A stretch of 64,000 nucleotides of DNA, from NCBI RefSeq assembly GCF_000003815.2, contig NW_023365710.1:1-64000 (forward strand), read 5' to 3'. Position numbers and translations under genes: made by a program. Source of the DNA: Branchiostoma floridae. Its lineage: Eukaryota > Chordata > Leptocardii > Amphioxiformes > Branchiostomatidae. The notes under the pieces are model-generated. The model saw nothing but the letters and a program-made list of their open reading frames with translations. It did not search any database and was not told where the DNA came from. Of this stretch, positions 49,743 through 63,003 are shown one piece after another (within the stretch, counting starts at the first letter, position 1; each line of letters begins with the position of its first letter).

Positions 49743-50845
49743 TTAGGACTTTTCCTTTATTGGGCATGCTGAGACTCGGATGTCTGAACTCACCGTACCG
49801 GCGAACTTTTGACACCATTGCATCATTGTTTCGAGCCTACAGTATTTCTTATTGCCTTTCCTTTTATGTTTGACAAGGAAGTAGATTTTGACGAGATAAC
49901 AATAATTGTTTTTTCTGTCTCGATCTATTGAGGTATTATGTGAGCTGAGTCTAAATTTGTGATCGCGTTTAACTAATCGGCGTTTGAACATCATTAGGCG
50001 ACAGGTTTTACACAGTAAGTCCGCGTCACCTAGCAGGAACATAGCTCTCCAAGCAAGTCTCAAGTGGACATTTTTCGGGATGTGATTCACTGCATGACCT
50101 TTAGAGCTCGATTGGCCGAAACTTGCAGGACATTGAAACCCGTGTCATGTGATAATTTACATTCTTAGTCAAAAACATGCGCTCGGAAGGTCTAGTTAGG
50201 TCAAAGCCGGCTAGGTATTTAACTGGTCTTTAATAGTTACTGCAAATACCAGTTGAACAATGTTTCCAAAATCAGACCTCAAACAAAACATTTACTCTAA
50301 GATCAAGTACAATCAAATGATGATTTGTACAGAGGTCGCACTGAGGTCATGCCGGGAGACCTTGAATGCTCAAATCACTACTGGTTCCATATGAGGGGTA
50401 GACGATACATATCATCTCAAGATTTATTCTAACCATCGCATGCACGGACAAACGAATGTATAAGATCACTTAACTTGGAATGATGTGGCGTTTGCTTAGC
50501 GATGGGAGAGTTTGGGACCGTATTCCGCCAGGTTTACTACAATGAAACGATCAGTTGATCATTGACAAAGTACAAGATCAATGAGTTTGAAGGAGGCCAA
50601 TAGTCTGCGTTCCTCCTTTGTTTACCAACCCCTCGTTTTACGGATCAATCACAATCCGTTCGCTTTGAGCTCAGCAATACCATTGGGTGTGACTCCTTTT
50701 CCCTGACATTTACCTCCGCGATCTGATTGACGAGTACATGGTTAATCAGCATCGGCTCACATCACAGCGGCATTTCAGGACCTGACCGTCGGTGGGTCGG
50801 GTCCTACCTATCAAGAGGCGCTGCCACTAAATACGACATACAAAG
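49743..50845. other. Intergenic region upstream of the secreted-protein gene
   Basis: A 115-codon minus-strand open frame (50090-49743) with basic and aromatic residues resembles repeat-derived sequence, but I cannot name a family. The likely promoter and 5' UTR of the gene at 50846 lie at the right end; no clear TATA box was seen. Confidence 0.3.
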
Positions 50846-53800
50846 ATGGCAAAACCGGTAAGATTTGTTCCTTTCACTAAACTTGTATACTTTCGCTTAC
50901 GTGCACACAACGGCTATTCATTAAAATGGCTTGAATGTGAGGAACATTTAATTGCAACATGTCGGTCAGGTTTAATTACACATTAATGGCATTGTCACGA
51001 CTTACTCCTAACCGATCCCCGTATGCTTTCGGACCTAGGCCTAACCAAGTGAGTTTTAGACATAGACCCCTCTCCCCTGAATGGTTCCCAACCGTTTGCT
51101 AACTCTCTCAAGAATTAAAATGGACGTAACCAGCGATGTTTAAAAGAGTAGCCAACGACCACTTTACCACTCCTCTCGACCATTTAAAAAGATGTTTTAA
51201 AATTGTACGGCTGATGATTTATACATCCTGGGTCAAGATAGACCTTACATCATTTCATGTACCAAAATGTGAATTGTACCTGTGACGGTAAATTGGGGAC
51301 GTCTGCTTTCATCAGCAACTCTGTTTTGTTACTTCACAGCTAATAGAAACACTTTATTCAGGGGATGCAGTGAAAGAAATTGCACAACTTGACGCTACCT
51401 TAATCATACAAAAGAGAGTTCCTATAACAATGACTTAATTCTATGATAAGGTTGCAAGAAAACACAGGGTACTTCACTCCTCCCTTTTTTATATATACAA
51501 TGCATTACAAAATATTACAAAATACCCACTGTGCAAAAATTGACTTCGGAGCTCAACAAAGCTTCTGCTAGAAAACAGACTATTCCAAAATCATCACAAT
51601 ATAACGATAAACTTTTCAAATGAACCTTTTCAATGTCACTTCCATTCAAAATTTACTCATTCTAAAATGAAATATATATTCCTTTTCCCTTTGCAAAAGC
51701 TAATTCAAAATTCTTGGCCATTTTGCTTTCATAATGGTGATAATTTCAGTACAAAATATTGTATGGTAATACTGAAGGGGTAAATCCCTCAAAGCGATAA
51801 TGTGGCCGAAGCAATTTTATGCAAAAGGTGAAATCTTTTGGCTTTCATACCTTGATGCATGAACCCAAATATGTATACTTTGGACATGTGAAAAATGGGG
51901 AGAGGGGTATTTCAAAGGTGTAAATTTTGTGTCTTTTTGTCTTTTGAATCACCTTTACATCGTGACATGGGTCATAAATTCATTGACGGCCATTCATAAG
52001 TCAACCTCGCAGTCCAACAATTTGCATCCTGCATGTATCGCTTCAGCTATTGTCATTAGAGTGAATGGTGTTTTTACATCGATATCATCTAAGAAGGGCA
52101 GTAGCCCAGAAGCCCTTGTAGCTTACCTACGATTCCAAATGCACTCAACGCGCACTTGTCTAGAGCCGTTGCAGTTGTTCATTTCGTTAACGATCGTCCC
52201 CATTTCACACTGTCATCTCCATTTTGCTGACGATTCGATGCAATTTCCGAACGTCTTATAACGTTTTGGGGGGGTGGCAAAGAGCAAAAACGTATGTAAA
52301 GCAACAGTTAAATCATAAACGCACGACATTTTCATGACGAATGGTGAAAAAATATCGAAAAAAAAGAATGTGGCACAGCCCAAACCCTAGCCTTTAACCA
52401 ATAGCTAATACACTTATGTAATAATACATGTAAAATACGACAAGACGTGAATTATCAGCGCCGTATGCACAGCGCTGCAGCCAACATGAGCCTTTACGTA
52501 GGCGTATCCCTCTTAAAATGCGTTGGTAGCGTCAAGTTAACCTATCCAGTTAGTAATACAATGTCCCCCCAAACGTACAATGGCACGGCGGGGCGAGTAG
52601 GTCCTTTCATTATACGCCAACAAGAATCAAAAGTTGCGACAGGCTATTGATGTCTCCCTTACCATATATAGAAGCTAGCAGAGAAAAAAACAGATCAAAC
52701 ACAATATCCACCTCGACCTTTTTCTCCTTCCAGATAATCACGTGTTTCCACATTGTCCTCGTCGCAGCGGTAATCTGGGGAAAGTCATCTGGTCTTCCAG
52801 ATGATTTCTGGGACAGCTGTCCTGCCAACTGTAACCACGGCTACACTTCCTCTATTGTTTGTATGTATTCTTAGTGCAGCGACTGCAATTACGCTGTCCT
52901 ATTTTGCACAATGTCACTCTTGAAAATTATTATGTTTTGTTGCATTCTGGCATTTAGTATGCTTCTGTAGCTCCTTTGTAAAAGTTAGTCGTATGGGCAT
53001 CTTCTCTGAATAGTTTTAAAGAACGCTTGCAGACGCAAAAGTTAGGTGTGACAGGTCGTTCAGTGTATATAATATAACCAGCTGCAGCCGCACCGCGTGC
53101 CTGTGAAGCTGGTGTGTTGCGCCGAAGGGCGGAGATACCGGCTATATAGATACAGATACATAGTCTGATTGACGATTAATGATGAAAGATATACTCTCCA
53201 GTTCTGCTTTTCCTTGTCCGTCTTAGACATAAGCTTCGTGTACTATACATTGCATGCAACAAGTAACAAGTAAGCGTAAGTTGTCCAACAGCATTTAACA
53301 AAAAGTGACCAGTATACTTAATATAAATCACTATCTGTCAGACGATCCTCCAGGATGTAGTGACAGCGCTGGCTGGATATTTTGCCGGACTAAATGCGCC
53401 GATGACGGCAGCAACGCATATTACCGATGTCGTTTTTGCGAAAGTTGCCGAATAGGAAAATATCTATCACAAGGAGCATGTCCTGGTAAGTACTCGACAA
53501 TAGATTTTGCTTGTATGAATTGTATCGACAATTAATTTTACTTGTATGAATTGTATCGATAATAAATTTTACTTGTATGAATTGTATCGACAATAGATTT
53601 GGCTTGTATGAATTGTATCGACAATAAATTTGGCTTGTATGAATTGTATTGACAATAAATTTGGCTTGTATGAATTGTATCGACAATAAATTTGGCTTGT
53701 ATGAATTGAAATGATGACAGCTTTTTTTCACTTTTGCAGGAAATGTGACCTCTCATTTGTATTTTCTTACCTCGATCTTTATCAATTTTCCCATTGGCAC

Positions 53801-55094
53801 CCACATTAAAGCTCCTGAACAATGCTTAATGCTACGAATCGTTTCCAGTTTATTGCCCTTTTATACAAAAATGTTGGTAGGGATTATGAAATAGACGTTA
53901 TTGTCATTCCGAAATTTTTTCCAATTGAATTCTTCCCCTGATATTTAAAGTATATTTCATGACAATAGAAACCACTTTATATAATATATGATGTGAATTT
54001 TAGATTAGCCTTCTTTGAAGTACGACTTGAATAACTTTTGTGGCTTTCCACGTGTTCCAGACTGCACCAGGAGTATCACAAACTGTGACGAGTACTCCTG
54101 TACCACCGCCACTGATTCCCGGTGTCGGCAATGTCGGTACGACCGGGGTCCTGGCAAGCAAGCCTACCAAGTGTCTAGTAGCGGAAGAACCTGCATAGGT
54201 ACGTTGATTCTGCTTTGGTCATGGGGAGAGAAATAGGCAGTCTGGTATCCAAACCTATTAGTTATATTTATATAGCTCCCGAATCTCTTCTGTCCCCTCC
54301 GGAAATATTCTTTCCTATTTGCGGACAGGATAGACCAGGCTAAGAAAGAATTTTACAAGTATCTGATAGATTTACATTGCACATGACCGTGTTAAATGCC
54401 TCAATTCAACTTATACATGGGTGTGGTTTTGGTTTGCTGTTTTTTGGGGAGGGGGTGGGGTGAGGGATGGATGGATTGTTTTGGTATTGTGCAATTAGTA
54501 CGAATTGACCGACATGATCATGATTATGATTAATTATGTTTAGGATTACCTATCGGCTCCCGTTTGTAATGTACCAGGACCTTTACTTCTCAATTAAGAA
54601 TGTAAATTTCCTTCCTTAATGACGTAAGCAATTTTTGCATGGTGGATAGCTAAAGGACTCAAGAAGAAGTAATGTGCACGATGTCATGCAAGTTTAAGCT
54701 CTTTCAAAAATTGGAACTGAAGGTGTGCTGTGTCGTTGAAGATGTCTTTTCTCATCATTTTACCATATATAACATCAGATTTATTTGTATGTGTTTTCTA
54801 TTGCAGCGGCCTCATTTATGACCAACTACCGAGTGTATTTTTGCATAATAATCTCTTCTAGAAATCATTACAACTTATTGCATTCACGCTGACATTTAAC
54901 ATAAACAAATTATGAAAAAATGTAACCATTATTCCCGCATGAGCTATCCCGTAACCTACAAATTATTCAAATTAGGAACAAATCTTCATGTAGACGTTGT
55001 GATATGACCGAACCCTAGGCTTCAGATACTGTCCTGGCATGACTATGATCGGTCCGCTATCCAAGTCAATGTGATAATGGCTCTTTATCAAAGC

Positions 55095-55128
<34 letters not shown>

Positions 55129-58100
55129 GGTCGACGTGATCGCACATATTCGCACATGTTTACACACGACGGGGTTATACCGCCACTTCGGCTTCGGGAT
55201 GACATACCCTTTCGCTGGCTAATTACTCGTACAAGACGGGGATGCCCCAGGTCTCCCGTCCAAATATCAACATCAACCGACGCAAAGCCGCATCATACAC
55301 AGTTTATTGTCGTCTTTTAACGCTGTAATAATACTGTTGGTACGTATCTAACTCTATTCCAGAACTGTGTTCGTGGCGACGCATCTTCTGCTACCCAGGA
55401 AGCTGTGGATCTTCCAACCGCCCGAGTTCGTGTTCATGCGCTACGAATTTTGGCGGTCAAAACTGTTTGACAAGTAAGTCGTGATGAAAAGTAAGTATGT
55501 CACAACATTGATGTGAACACAGTGCGTAAACTCAAATGTCATTGCCAGATCATAAGCAAATTATACGGCCTGTAAAAAAAAAAAAAAAAAAAAACTTTCG
55601 CTATCTTGGTTAGACCGGACAAAGCATATATAACAAGTTTTATTGATACATTTGAACCAAAATAAAACATTTTCCAAAGTTGTCATAAAGGGTCACTGTT
55701 TCATAAAGATATCCTTCGTTTTAGTTTGGCACTTTGCATAAATATAATGTATTTGATAACACAACAGTTACTGCCCCACCTACCATGCAATACTGCCTGG
55801 GGAAGGTGAAACGAATGGAGAACGGCACGGAGAAGGACACGGTGGAGGCTGACTGCAATGCGCCGGCAGCTTCATCTACATCCTGGACAAACCTCAGATT
55901 AACTGCGTCAAATATGCAGTTTGAGGTATTCCTTGACTTCTATATTACGAGATAAGATGCACTCTCACCGCACTTGCGTCAAGCTAGCGTCACTGCGGGG
56001 TCCGTTCACTGCGTCACTGATTTGTTATTTTCTCCGATTTTTTTTGTAATTTAGATATTGCGTAATGTGTAAAAATATGACTTAGAAGACGACAAAATAC
56101 ACAAAAAGTTTGAAAATTCGTTCTTTATCTCTGAAATTCGTTAAGCATCTTTCGAACCCTGCAGTGACGCAAGCTTGACGCAAGTGCAGTGAGAGTGCAC
56201 CTTAACAGATCTCAAAAGATCTGAAGATTAATGTGCACTGTTTTTAAAAGTTGTATTCAGTTGAGTATAGTGCATACTATAACTTTATTAGTGACAGAAA
56301 GTGAAGTCTTTGGGGTGTTCTCTAAGTCAATTTAGCATTTATGGACTTTGCAGTTGATATGACTACGGCTTGTGACAATCTTGACACCTATGATAAGCTT
56401 TGAATTTTCACAGACAATTTGGCATTTTTAACTTATCTATGTCTGTGTAGATTTTGCAATTTAAATTAAGCATTGTGTTACACACTAGGCCGAATGGGAT
56501 ACTTCGTTCCAGCCATCACGGATGCCGACACCGCCGTACTACGTTAATATGTACAGTATAGGGGTGATTGGAGCTTCGGCGGACTGGAGAATGGAGAGAG
56601 GTACGTGCATACATGTAAAGTGTAGTGGTCCAGATGGTTATTCTCATGAAAATATGTGTTCAAAAATGTAATAGTATTTGGTAGGCAATGCAGCTATCTT
56701 CTATGACAAAATGTGATTCCACTTGAAACAGGAACAAGATTTGGGTGACCAATCAGTTGATGTTGCCATAAAATTATACGTGTATTCGTGTATATCAGAC
56801 ATTTACATTTGTTTGTGACCTGAATTTTCTTGAACGGCTTGGATCGTGTTACTTATACGTTAGGGCAAATGCATTGTCCTAACAACGATGATTTTTACCA
56901 TACCACGTACTATAGGCGGTAGAACCATTCGCCAGGGAACCATGATGTGCAAGTCCACTGATCGTGATTCACCGAACACGTCTATGCAAGACTGTACTAA
57001 AAACGTGATGATTCCGGAAGAACCACAGCATGGAGACAGGTCGGTATTATGGACATTTGCCATCTAGTGTTGCTGACTGACTATTTATCCAAATCTGAAA
57101 AGAATCGGGACTAAATGAAAAATGAATGTTATATCAATGCATATACAGTACAAGACACTTAATTGCACGGCCTATTTGCCAGTTAATTTTGTGCAATTAG
57201 CCGGCTGGTTCAATAATTCGAAGTTATCTAGCTGGACTGCACCGGTTTGGGATTTGGGGATTCCGTGAAGTTAACAGAAGTGTGTGTTAATCCGTTGTGC
57301 AATTAACTGGCTTCTACTGTAATAGAAATGTTGCAAATGCAAACATTTTCATCACGTAACAATTTGTCTTTGTTACATAGCGTGCACTTTACAGCAAAGG
57401 CGTCTAACGGCGGGTACGTCAAAATAAACAGCTACGATCACATTTCGTACACGAGGATCAATACGCGCTACTACTCAGGCCGGGAGGTGTCTCACAGCGC
57501 TCATTTCGCGTTTGACTTCCACGACCCCTACCACTGTTCTGCCAGAGGACCCTGTACTGGTGAGATGCTGGAGAGAGGTCCAGCGTTTACCAAAAATGTG
57601 AGTTGCTGGAGTTTAATTAACGTCCTTTGTCTTGAAGCTATCAGATCACACACATTTAAAAGCATAGAGGGGAACCTCCGAGATCGAGCCAAAGTGGGTA
57701 TCTTACGCTTAGGTCACATTTCCAAACCGGGGCCCGGCCGGGATGATTTAAGAAATGAAAAATGAAAATGTATACATAGAAATATACACATATCATGCCC
57801 ATGAATCTTATTTCGAAATTTTGTGTATTTTGACGTCTTTTATATTATTATTTTCGCTCCCGAAAGCTGTCCGGCCGGGCCCTGGTTTGGAGATGTGACC
57901 TTAGCCTTACTAGTACTGGACTGCGGTATGTTCATGTTGGTTGCGTCGCTGCATCCTAAATTGAATATGTGTCACCCTTGATTTTCTAATGGGAATATCA
58001 TGCAAAAAGCCTGTGAGTATGACTAAAACGCCAAACGCCTCCAACTTCAGTGAAATACCCGCTTAAGGTCACATTTCCTACCCGGGGACGATTTGCGGAA

Positions 58101-58906
58101 ACGACAAATAAATTTGAAGTTTATGTCAATAGATATGCATTATTTAATTTTGGTCCGTTTTGTGTTTTTGTCGTCCTTTTCATTCCCCAAAACTACCCTG
58201 GAGCGACAAGGTGTCCCACGGGGCCACTTAGGGTCACGCCCGAAAGCGCCTTAAACAGCCCGGCCCCTTCTTCCACTGGGACCTGAACCTCAGGAAGCTC
58301 ACTTAGGCTAACGTCACATTTCCACAAAGGGGCCCGGCCGGGCAGCTTTCGGGTACGAAAGGTTTGATATAAAAGACAACAAGAACACAAAATGTACCGA
58401 AAAGAACTCAACAGCCGAACAGCGTGCCTTGTACATATTTATTGGCATAATCTTTAATTTTTCTTTTCCGTTAACAGCCCGGCCGGGCCCCGGGTAGGAA
58501 ATGTGACGTAGGCCTAAGATAAAGAACAGGACGCGGTGGGGAGGGACGAAGAAAGACTTACTAACACACTGCAGTATAACATAACTAACATGCGGCGAAG
58601 TTGATGATGATGATGATGATAATCCTTGATACTTGTACATTGAATTTCTCATGTGAATGCATATCATCTTCTCTGACTGAGTATTATCTTCATCATACCC
58701 AGGGCGCCATCACCCTCCGCTGGTCGGGCTGGAGAGATGACGACTCGGGTATCGGTGAGTACGAGTACGAGGTGTTCAAACTCCGGCCGTTCGGAGATGT
58801 GCTAGGGATGAGAGGACTCGCTCCTGTGGCCGGACAGACAGGCACGGTTGGAGCAGGGGCAACACAGGCCAACATTCAGCTGACAGAACCAGGTGGGGAT
58901 CGATAA
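50846..58906 (+). CDS. Secreted cysteine-rich EGF-like/FN3-like protein, possibly incomplete at 3' end
   Basis: Ten exons join in phase: 50846-50857 (MAKP), 52734-52860, 53342-53485, 54061-54198, 55363-55473, 55768-55925, 56489-56600, 56916-57039, 57381-57597 and 58703-58892. This gives 444 complete codons. If exon 10 is the last exon, it reads on to TAA at 58906. Residues 1 to about 21 form a signal peptide (hydrophobic FHIVLVAAVIWG). Exons 2-5 are cysteine-rich, each cassette ending in phase 1. Exon 5 ends with an EGF-like CSCATNFGGQNC. Exons 6-9 are a large extracellular region without a recognised fold. Exon 10 starts an FN3-like strand pattern (ITLRWSGWRDDDSGI...YEYEVFKL). The protein is probably secreted or the ectodomain of a larger one; function is unknown. 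Exon 10 has a weak donor (GTGGGG), and FN3-like domains usually continue beyond this point, so more exons may lie to the right. The single best alternative is a short form ending PGGDR. Confidence 0.75.
53492..53711. repeat. 31-bp minisatellite, seven units
   Basis: CTTGTATGAATTGTATCGAC begins at 53510, 53541, 53572, 53603, 53634, 53665 and 53696. It starts only a few bases after the exon 3 donor (53485). Confidence 0.95.
55096..55128. repeat. (CAT)n microsatellite
   Basis: About eleven CAT units in the intron before exon 5 of the secreted-protein gene. Confidence 0.9.
57144..57321. mobile_element. Tigger/pogo-like MITE, copy 2
   Basis: Opposite-orientation relative of 2683-2856, in the intron between exons 8 and 9 of the secreted-protein gene. 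The right end, GGCTTCTACTGTA, is the complement of the left end of copy 1. Confidence 0.65.
57708..57910. mobile_element. Palindromic MITE, GGCCCGGCCGGG family, copy 1
   Basis: Arms GGTCACATTTCCAAACCGGG and CTGGTTTGGAGATGTGACC are inverted. It lies in the intron between exons 9 and 10 of the secreted-protein gene. Confidence 0.7.
58062..58238. mobile_element. Palindromic MITE, GGCCCGGCCGGG family, copy 2 (degenerate)
   Basis: Left arm TTAAGGTCACATTTCCTACC; right end GGGCCACTTAGGGTCAC. GC arms are eroded. Confidence 0.5.
58302..58518. mobile_element. Palindromic MITE, GGCCCGGCCGGG family, copy 3
   Basis: Arms TTAGGCTAACGTCACATTTC and GGAAATGTGACGTAGGCCTA around GGGGCCCGGCCGGGC. This is the best preserved of the group. 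Confidence 0.7.
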
Positions 58907-58987
58907 TAAGATTAAAGGTAGATTTTTTTTATATTAATCAACAGAAAAGACAAACCATCCATAACTACGAGAGTTGGTTATGCTAAC

Positions 58988-59147
<160 letters not shown>

Positions 59148-59288
59148 AAATGCTGCCGAAAACCTTTTTAGCGAAGGTAATAGCAAAGTTTATTGCAAAT
59201 TCATGACCATAGGCTAATTGCGAGTGAACAACAAAAAAGATAGCATAAAGTATATCATAAAGAGGAGTCATGGCTAAGGAAGTTGGTC

Positions 59289-59294
59289 TTTATT
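59289..59294 (-). promoter_or_regulatory. Candidate poly(A) signal for the PHD/C2H2 gene
   Basis: AATAAA on the minus strand lies about 485 bases past the TGA stop at 59778. It is the first canonical signal I noticed downstream. It sits beyond the CA microsatellite side of the convergent gene, so the 3' UTRs of the two genes would approach each other closely. Confidence 0.35.
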
Positions 59295-59777
59295 CGTCGC
59301 CAGCTTTTGTATAATACGACAATGATCCAAGTGAGCGATAACTGGTACATGTACTACAGGATCTAGCTCTATGTTACACTTCATAATCATATATAGCGTA
59401 GGTTATTGCTGTAATACGGAGTCTAAATTACCAGCTTGAGTTTCGAGACACTTTTTTATCTTGATGACTCAAGTATTTTGAACTTGTAACCTCGCCTTGC
59501 CGTTTTAAAATTAACTCAGAAATGTGCAAAATCAGAACTTACTTTAATATTTCTTATTCCTTAAAAGAAATGATATCGTTTACACCATCTGTCGACTTGA
59601 TATCTCTGAATACAGTACCCCGCATTTTTAACATAACATTACGGATATAGGTAACCCCGCGGATAAAGGTGAACTGGTGTTAATTGTGCGTATAACAAAA
59701 ACAAAAACAAAAGAGCAGCCTTCTTCTGTCACTCGATAAAGATAACGTCTTTCAGTACAATACTGGAACATTTCGCT

Positions 59778-62700
59778 TCAAAGGTAGTCTTTCCATGAAA
59801 ACACGGACGTGATCACGGGCATTGCAATTTCTGTCAAGTCGGCAGGTGGCGCTTTCCGTACGGACAAGTCCAACGGCACCTCCACATGTTCCAACAACGA
59901 TGGCAGCGGCACCCACGTTGCACAGAAACCTACATCATATGTTACCCCATTCGTGACATTCTGTCCCTGCAGCTGTGGTTCGGAGCCAGGGGACAGTCTC
60001 TCTGACCATTTGCTGTCTTTTTCACACGGTGTGGTGTGCCATTCAGTGACAGGGCAGTTTTCGTCCCCAGTACTTTCTACCGAAATCCTCCGTCGTTTCT
60101 TTAGGGGAAGGGTGAAGTCAACGCCATCATTTTCAACCGACAAGGCCGATGGACTAGCGTGTGGGGGTTCCATGGTGTGAGGCGTTGTCGGTGGTGTCTT
60201 CGGTGGTTCGTCCGACGGTGTGCCTTGTCTGTCACCCTGATTCTTGGCTTCTTCCTCCTGCTTCAGGTAGCTTGAACGACTTTTCGGACTGTTGCCTTTA
60301 ACCGGTGATACGACATCATCTACCCATGAAAAGTTCCTAGTAGGTGTTTGCTGCGTTTGTCCCGGTTCGTTGATCTCGCGAGATTTTGCGATTTGTACGT
60401 GAGCTGTCATCACGTGGCGGTACAAGTTTTGAGGGTTGGCATTAGAAAAGTCGCACAGAAAACAACAGTGGCCGAAAACACGTCTATCGTAGCGTCCCGC
60501 CAATCGACAAGGTTTGCATGAACTAAGACAGGCGTCTGGTGCTTCATCCAGGTGGTTATCCTCGTCGCCGTGGTAGGTCGTATCTGGACAGGTATGCCGC
60601 CTAGCGATGTGTTGGTGAAGTGCAGGCTTGCTGGCTGCTGAGACGCCACAGTCAGGGCAGTGCTGGTTTCCGAGGTGTGACCGGAGGTGACTCGTGAGTA
60701 CTGCCGGGCCGTGCCGGGTCTCGTAGGGACAAAAGGGGCAGTGGTAGACCGGTTTCTGGCTATTAGACGGATTCCTGAAAAGAAAAACAATAAGTTCACG
60801 TCTAAGTAAGACAATACAACTTATATACCGTACAAGTACGTCAAGATATCCATTATTTGAACAAGGATATAACCTCCTTGATTTGAATGAATAAGTTTAA
60901 TTTAAGACTTGGAGAAATCGCACTTTGATTCAAAATTTGTTTCAAATATTAGTGCGCATACTGCATAGGATTAAAGCTGGAAGTGCACACAGATTTTTAA
61001 AGTACAGAAGTACCGAATACCAAGGAGTTTTTTTTTTGCGAATACCAAATGACATTTGGGCAGAACCCGAGGGCTGCTAACAACAAAATCCACATAATGT
61101 TACTTCACCCTTACTTAAGCTGACTTCTAAAGCAAAAAAAACAACAACACATGTTTAACGTTAGTCATTGGAAACGTTCAGTTTGTTTTCCTAATAAGCG
61201 GTCAGGGTACATCATTCTAGTTCTCATTCATGACTCGATGCCGCCTCACACCTTTCCACACAGCATTGTGTGAAAGATGGCCATGCTCTTCGGAGAATAC
61301 ACATTCTTCTTTTGAAAAATATAAGGAGATAATTCAGCGGGTGATTAATATGCATTAAGCATTAACTCAATTTGCATATGAAACGATGTCCAGACGTGCA
61401 TTGTTTATGTTCCGGGGTATTCACCTTTGACATACCCGCAAATCCTGTTGTTTTACATGCGTACTCAGACGTGTGAAACAGCGTATTGTTCCCTTCTGTC
61501 ATTGCGTGAAACAGCACTGAACAAAGGAATCTAGCTGTTTGAACGTTCATGTCATGATTCAGTACAATTTTTAGATATCACAAAGACACAACGTCGATAT
61601 CTAGAATTTATATGAAGATTATTAGACACGAAGGTAATTTCATACGGCAAAGAGTTACTCACAACAGCGTACAAAGACACAAATTTTCTTTTGAAACATT
61701 AATAAGAGTGCTCAAGACGATTATGAATGCAAAACTAAAACATTCTGTAAGTTTGTTTTGCCGATGGACTTGGCCAGAATACAACAATTTTTAACAAAAA
61801 CCAAATCCCAAGTCAGTGTTTAAAATGAATATATTTGCGTTATAGTGATAAAAAATTGTCACACTGACAGCTTTGGTGCATTTTCAGGGTCTACTTTGAT
61901 ATGACAATGACTGGAATTCCGTCGAAAGCGATTTTATAATCATTACAACCAAGGACGTTATATAAAGCGAACCTTACTCACATATGATCCATTTGAAATA
62001 AAACCGCAGTATAATTGCTATGAATGGGTTTTGACTGCAAAGTGCTAAAACATGTACCGACCGTAGCCTCCTTCACAGACGAAAAACTCTTTCCACTGCA
62101 AACTACAGTTGTACCATTCTAAGGCATTCCACAGCGAACTCTCTTTCCCGGCAATTTGGAGAACCTTAGCCAACTTTCAAACTCCCCCCCCCCCCCTTCC
62201 ACATATGATAAAAGCCAGTCTGCGATGGAGGCCATACCGACCTAGTGTGCTTCCGAAGTTCGCATACCTTGGCTCTGCTGTAGGGCTGCAGTCCTGACAC
62301 TGCCAGGACTCTAGCTCTGCCTCCTGATTCACCAGCCGTCGGTAAAACTCTCTGGTGATCTCTAAAATAGAATATAAACTTTGATGTTAGATATTGAAGA
62401 ACATTAATTAGAAGGATCAGACAAAAGATACTTCCCAGAGCACAGAATATATCTTGGACTCAACATGCTACTCTAAAAACATAATGGAAGTCGCCCATGG
62501 CTTATCTCAGAAGTTGACTCACCGACGGTTAAAATTTGCGAGACATTGTTGTCGAGCAAAGCAGAAAAAAGTTTCGTTCTCTATCCTATGAAAACCGACT
62601 GGCCTGGTACACTGCACAAGTTTAACTCTAACTAGAGACTTCTATGATTTTGATTTTGAGAACTTAGAAAAAGCTATGTTATAGGACTTTATGGAGTGAT

Positions 62701-62997
62701 ATACCAGCCTGGTTCCAACCTCTGGTCGGTGATATTTTTTATGTATGTAAGACACAAAGAAAAATTTCCGTAATCACAATTTTAGAAAGTAACATTAATA
62801 ACAAACCAACACAAATAACAAACAAGCACAATGAAAATGATGAAAGGACCTCTATGAAAATAATCCGAGCACTAAAATAACACGTTACCTTTCTGACAAG
62901 TCCGGTGCTGCCACCTGTTACAGTTATCACACTGCAAGGCTTCCTGTCTCGGCCGTACGGTTTTCTTGCACACAACGCAGGGACAAGCGGGCGCCAT
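59778..62997 (-). CDS. PHD finger and C2H2 zinc-finger nuclear protein
   Basis: Three minus-strand exons (62997-62889, 62361-62268, 60774-59778) form a 1200-base reading frame: 399 residues and a TGA stop. Junctions and phases are clean (donors GTAACG and GTATGC). Residues 7-61 form a PHD-type Cys4-His-Cys3 site: C7-C10, C23-C26, H31-C34, C58-C61, with W56 just before the last pair. Three C2H2 fingers follow: C80/C83/H97/H101 (13-residue spacer), C107/C110/H123/H128 and C172/C175/H188/H193. An acidic/proline-rich linker leads to a basic nuclear signal KKRRR (293-297). PLDLS at 368-372 matches the PxDLS docking site of the CtBP corepressor. PHD fingers commonly read histone tails and C2H2 fingers bind DNA, so a chromatin-linked transcriptional regulator, perhaps a repressor, is inferred. 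I do not recognise a vertebrate orthologue. The start is the first ATG, directly before the PHD cysteines. Confidence 0.85.
61375..61500. mobile_element. Diverged relative of the 186-bp MITE
   Basis: Contains GGGGTATTCACCTTTGACAT and ACATGCGTACTCAGACGTGT, resembling the internal and right-arm blocks. It lies in an intron of the PHD/C2H2 gene. Confidence 0.4.
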
Positions 62998-63003
62998 ACT
63001 TGT

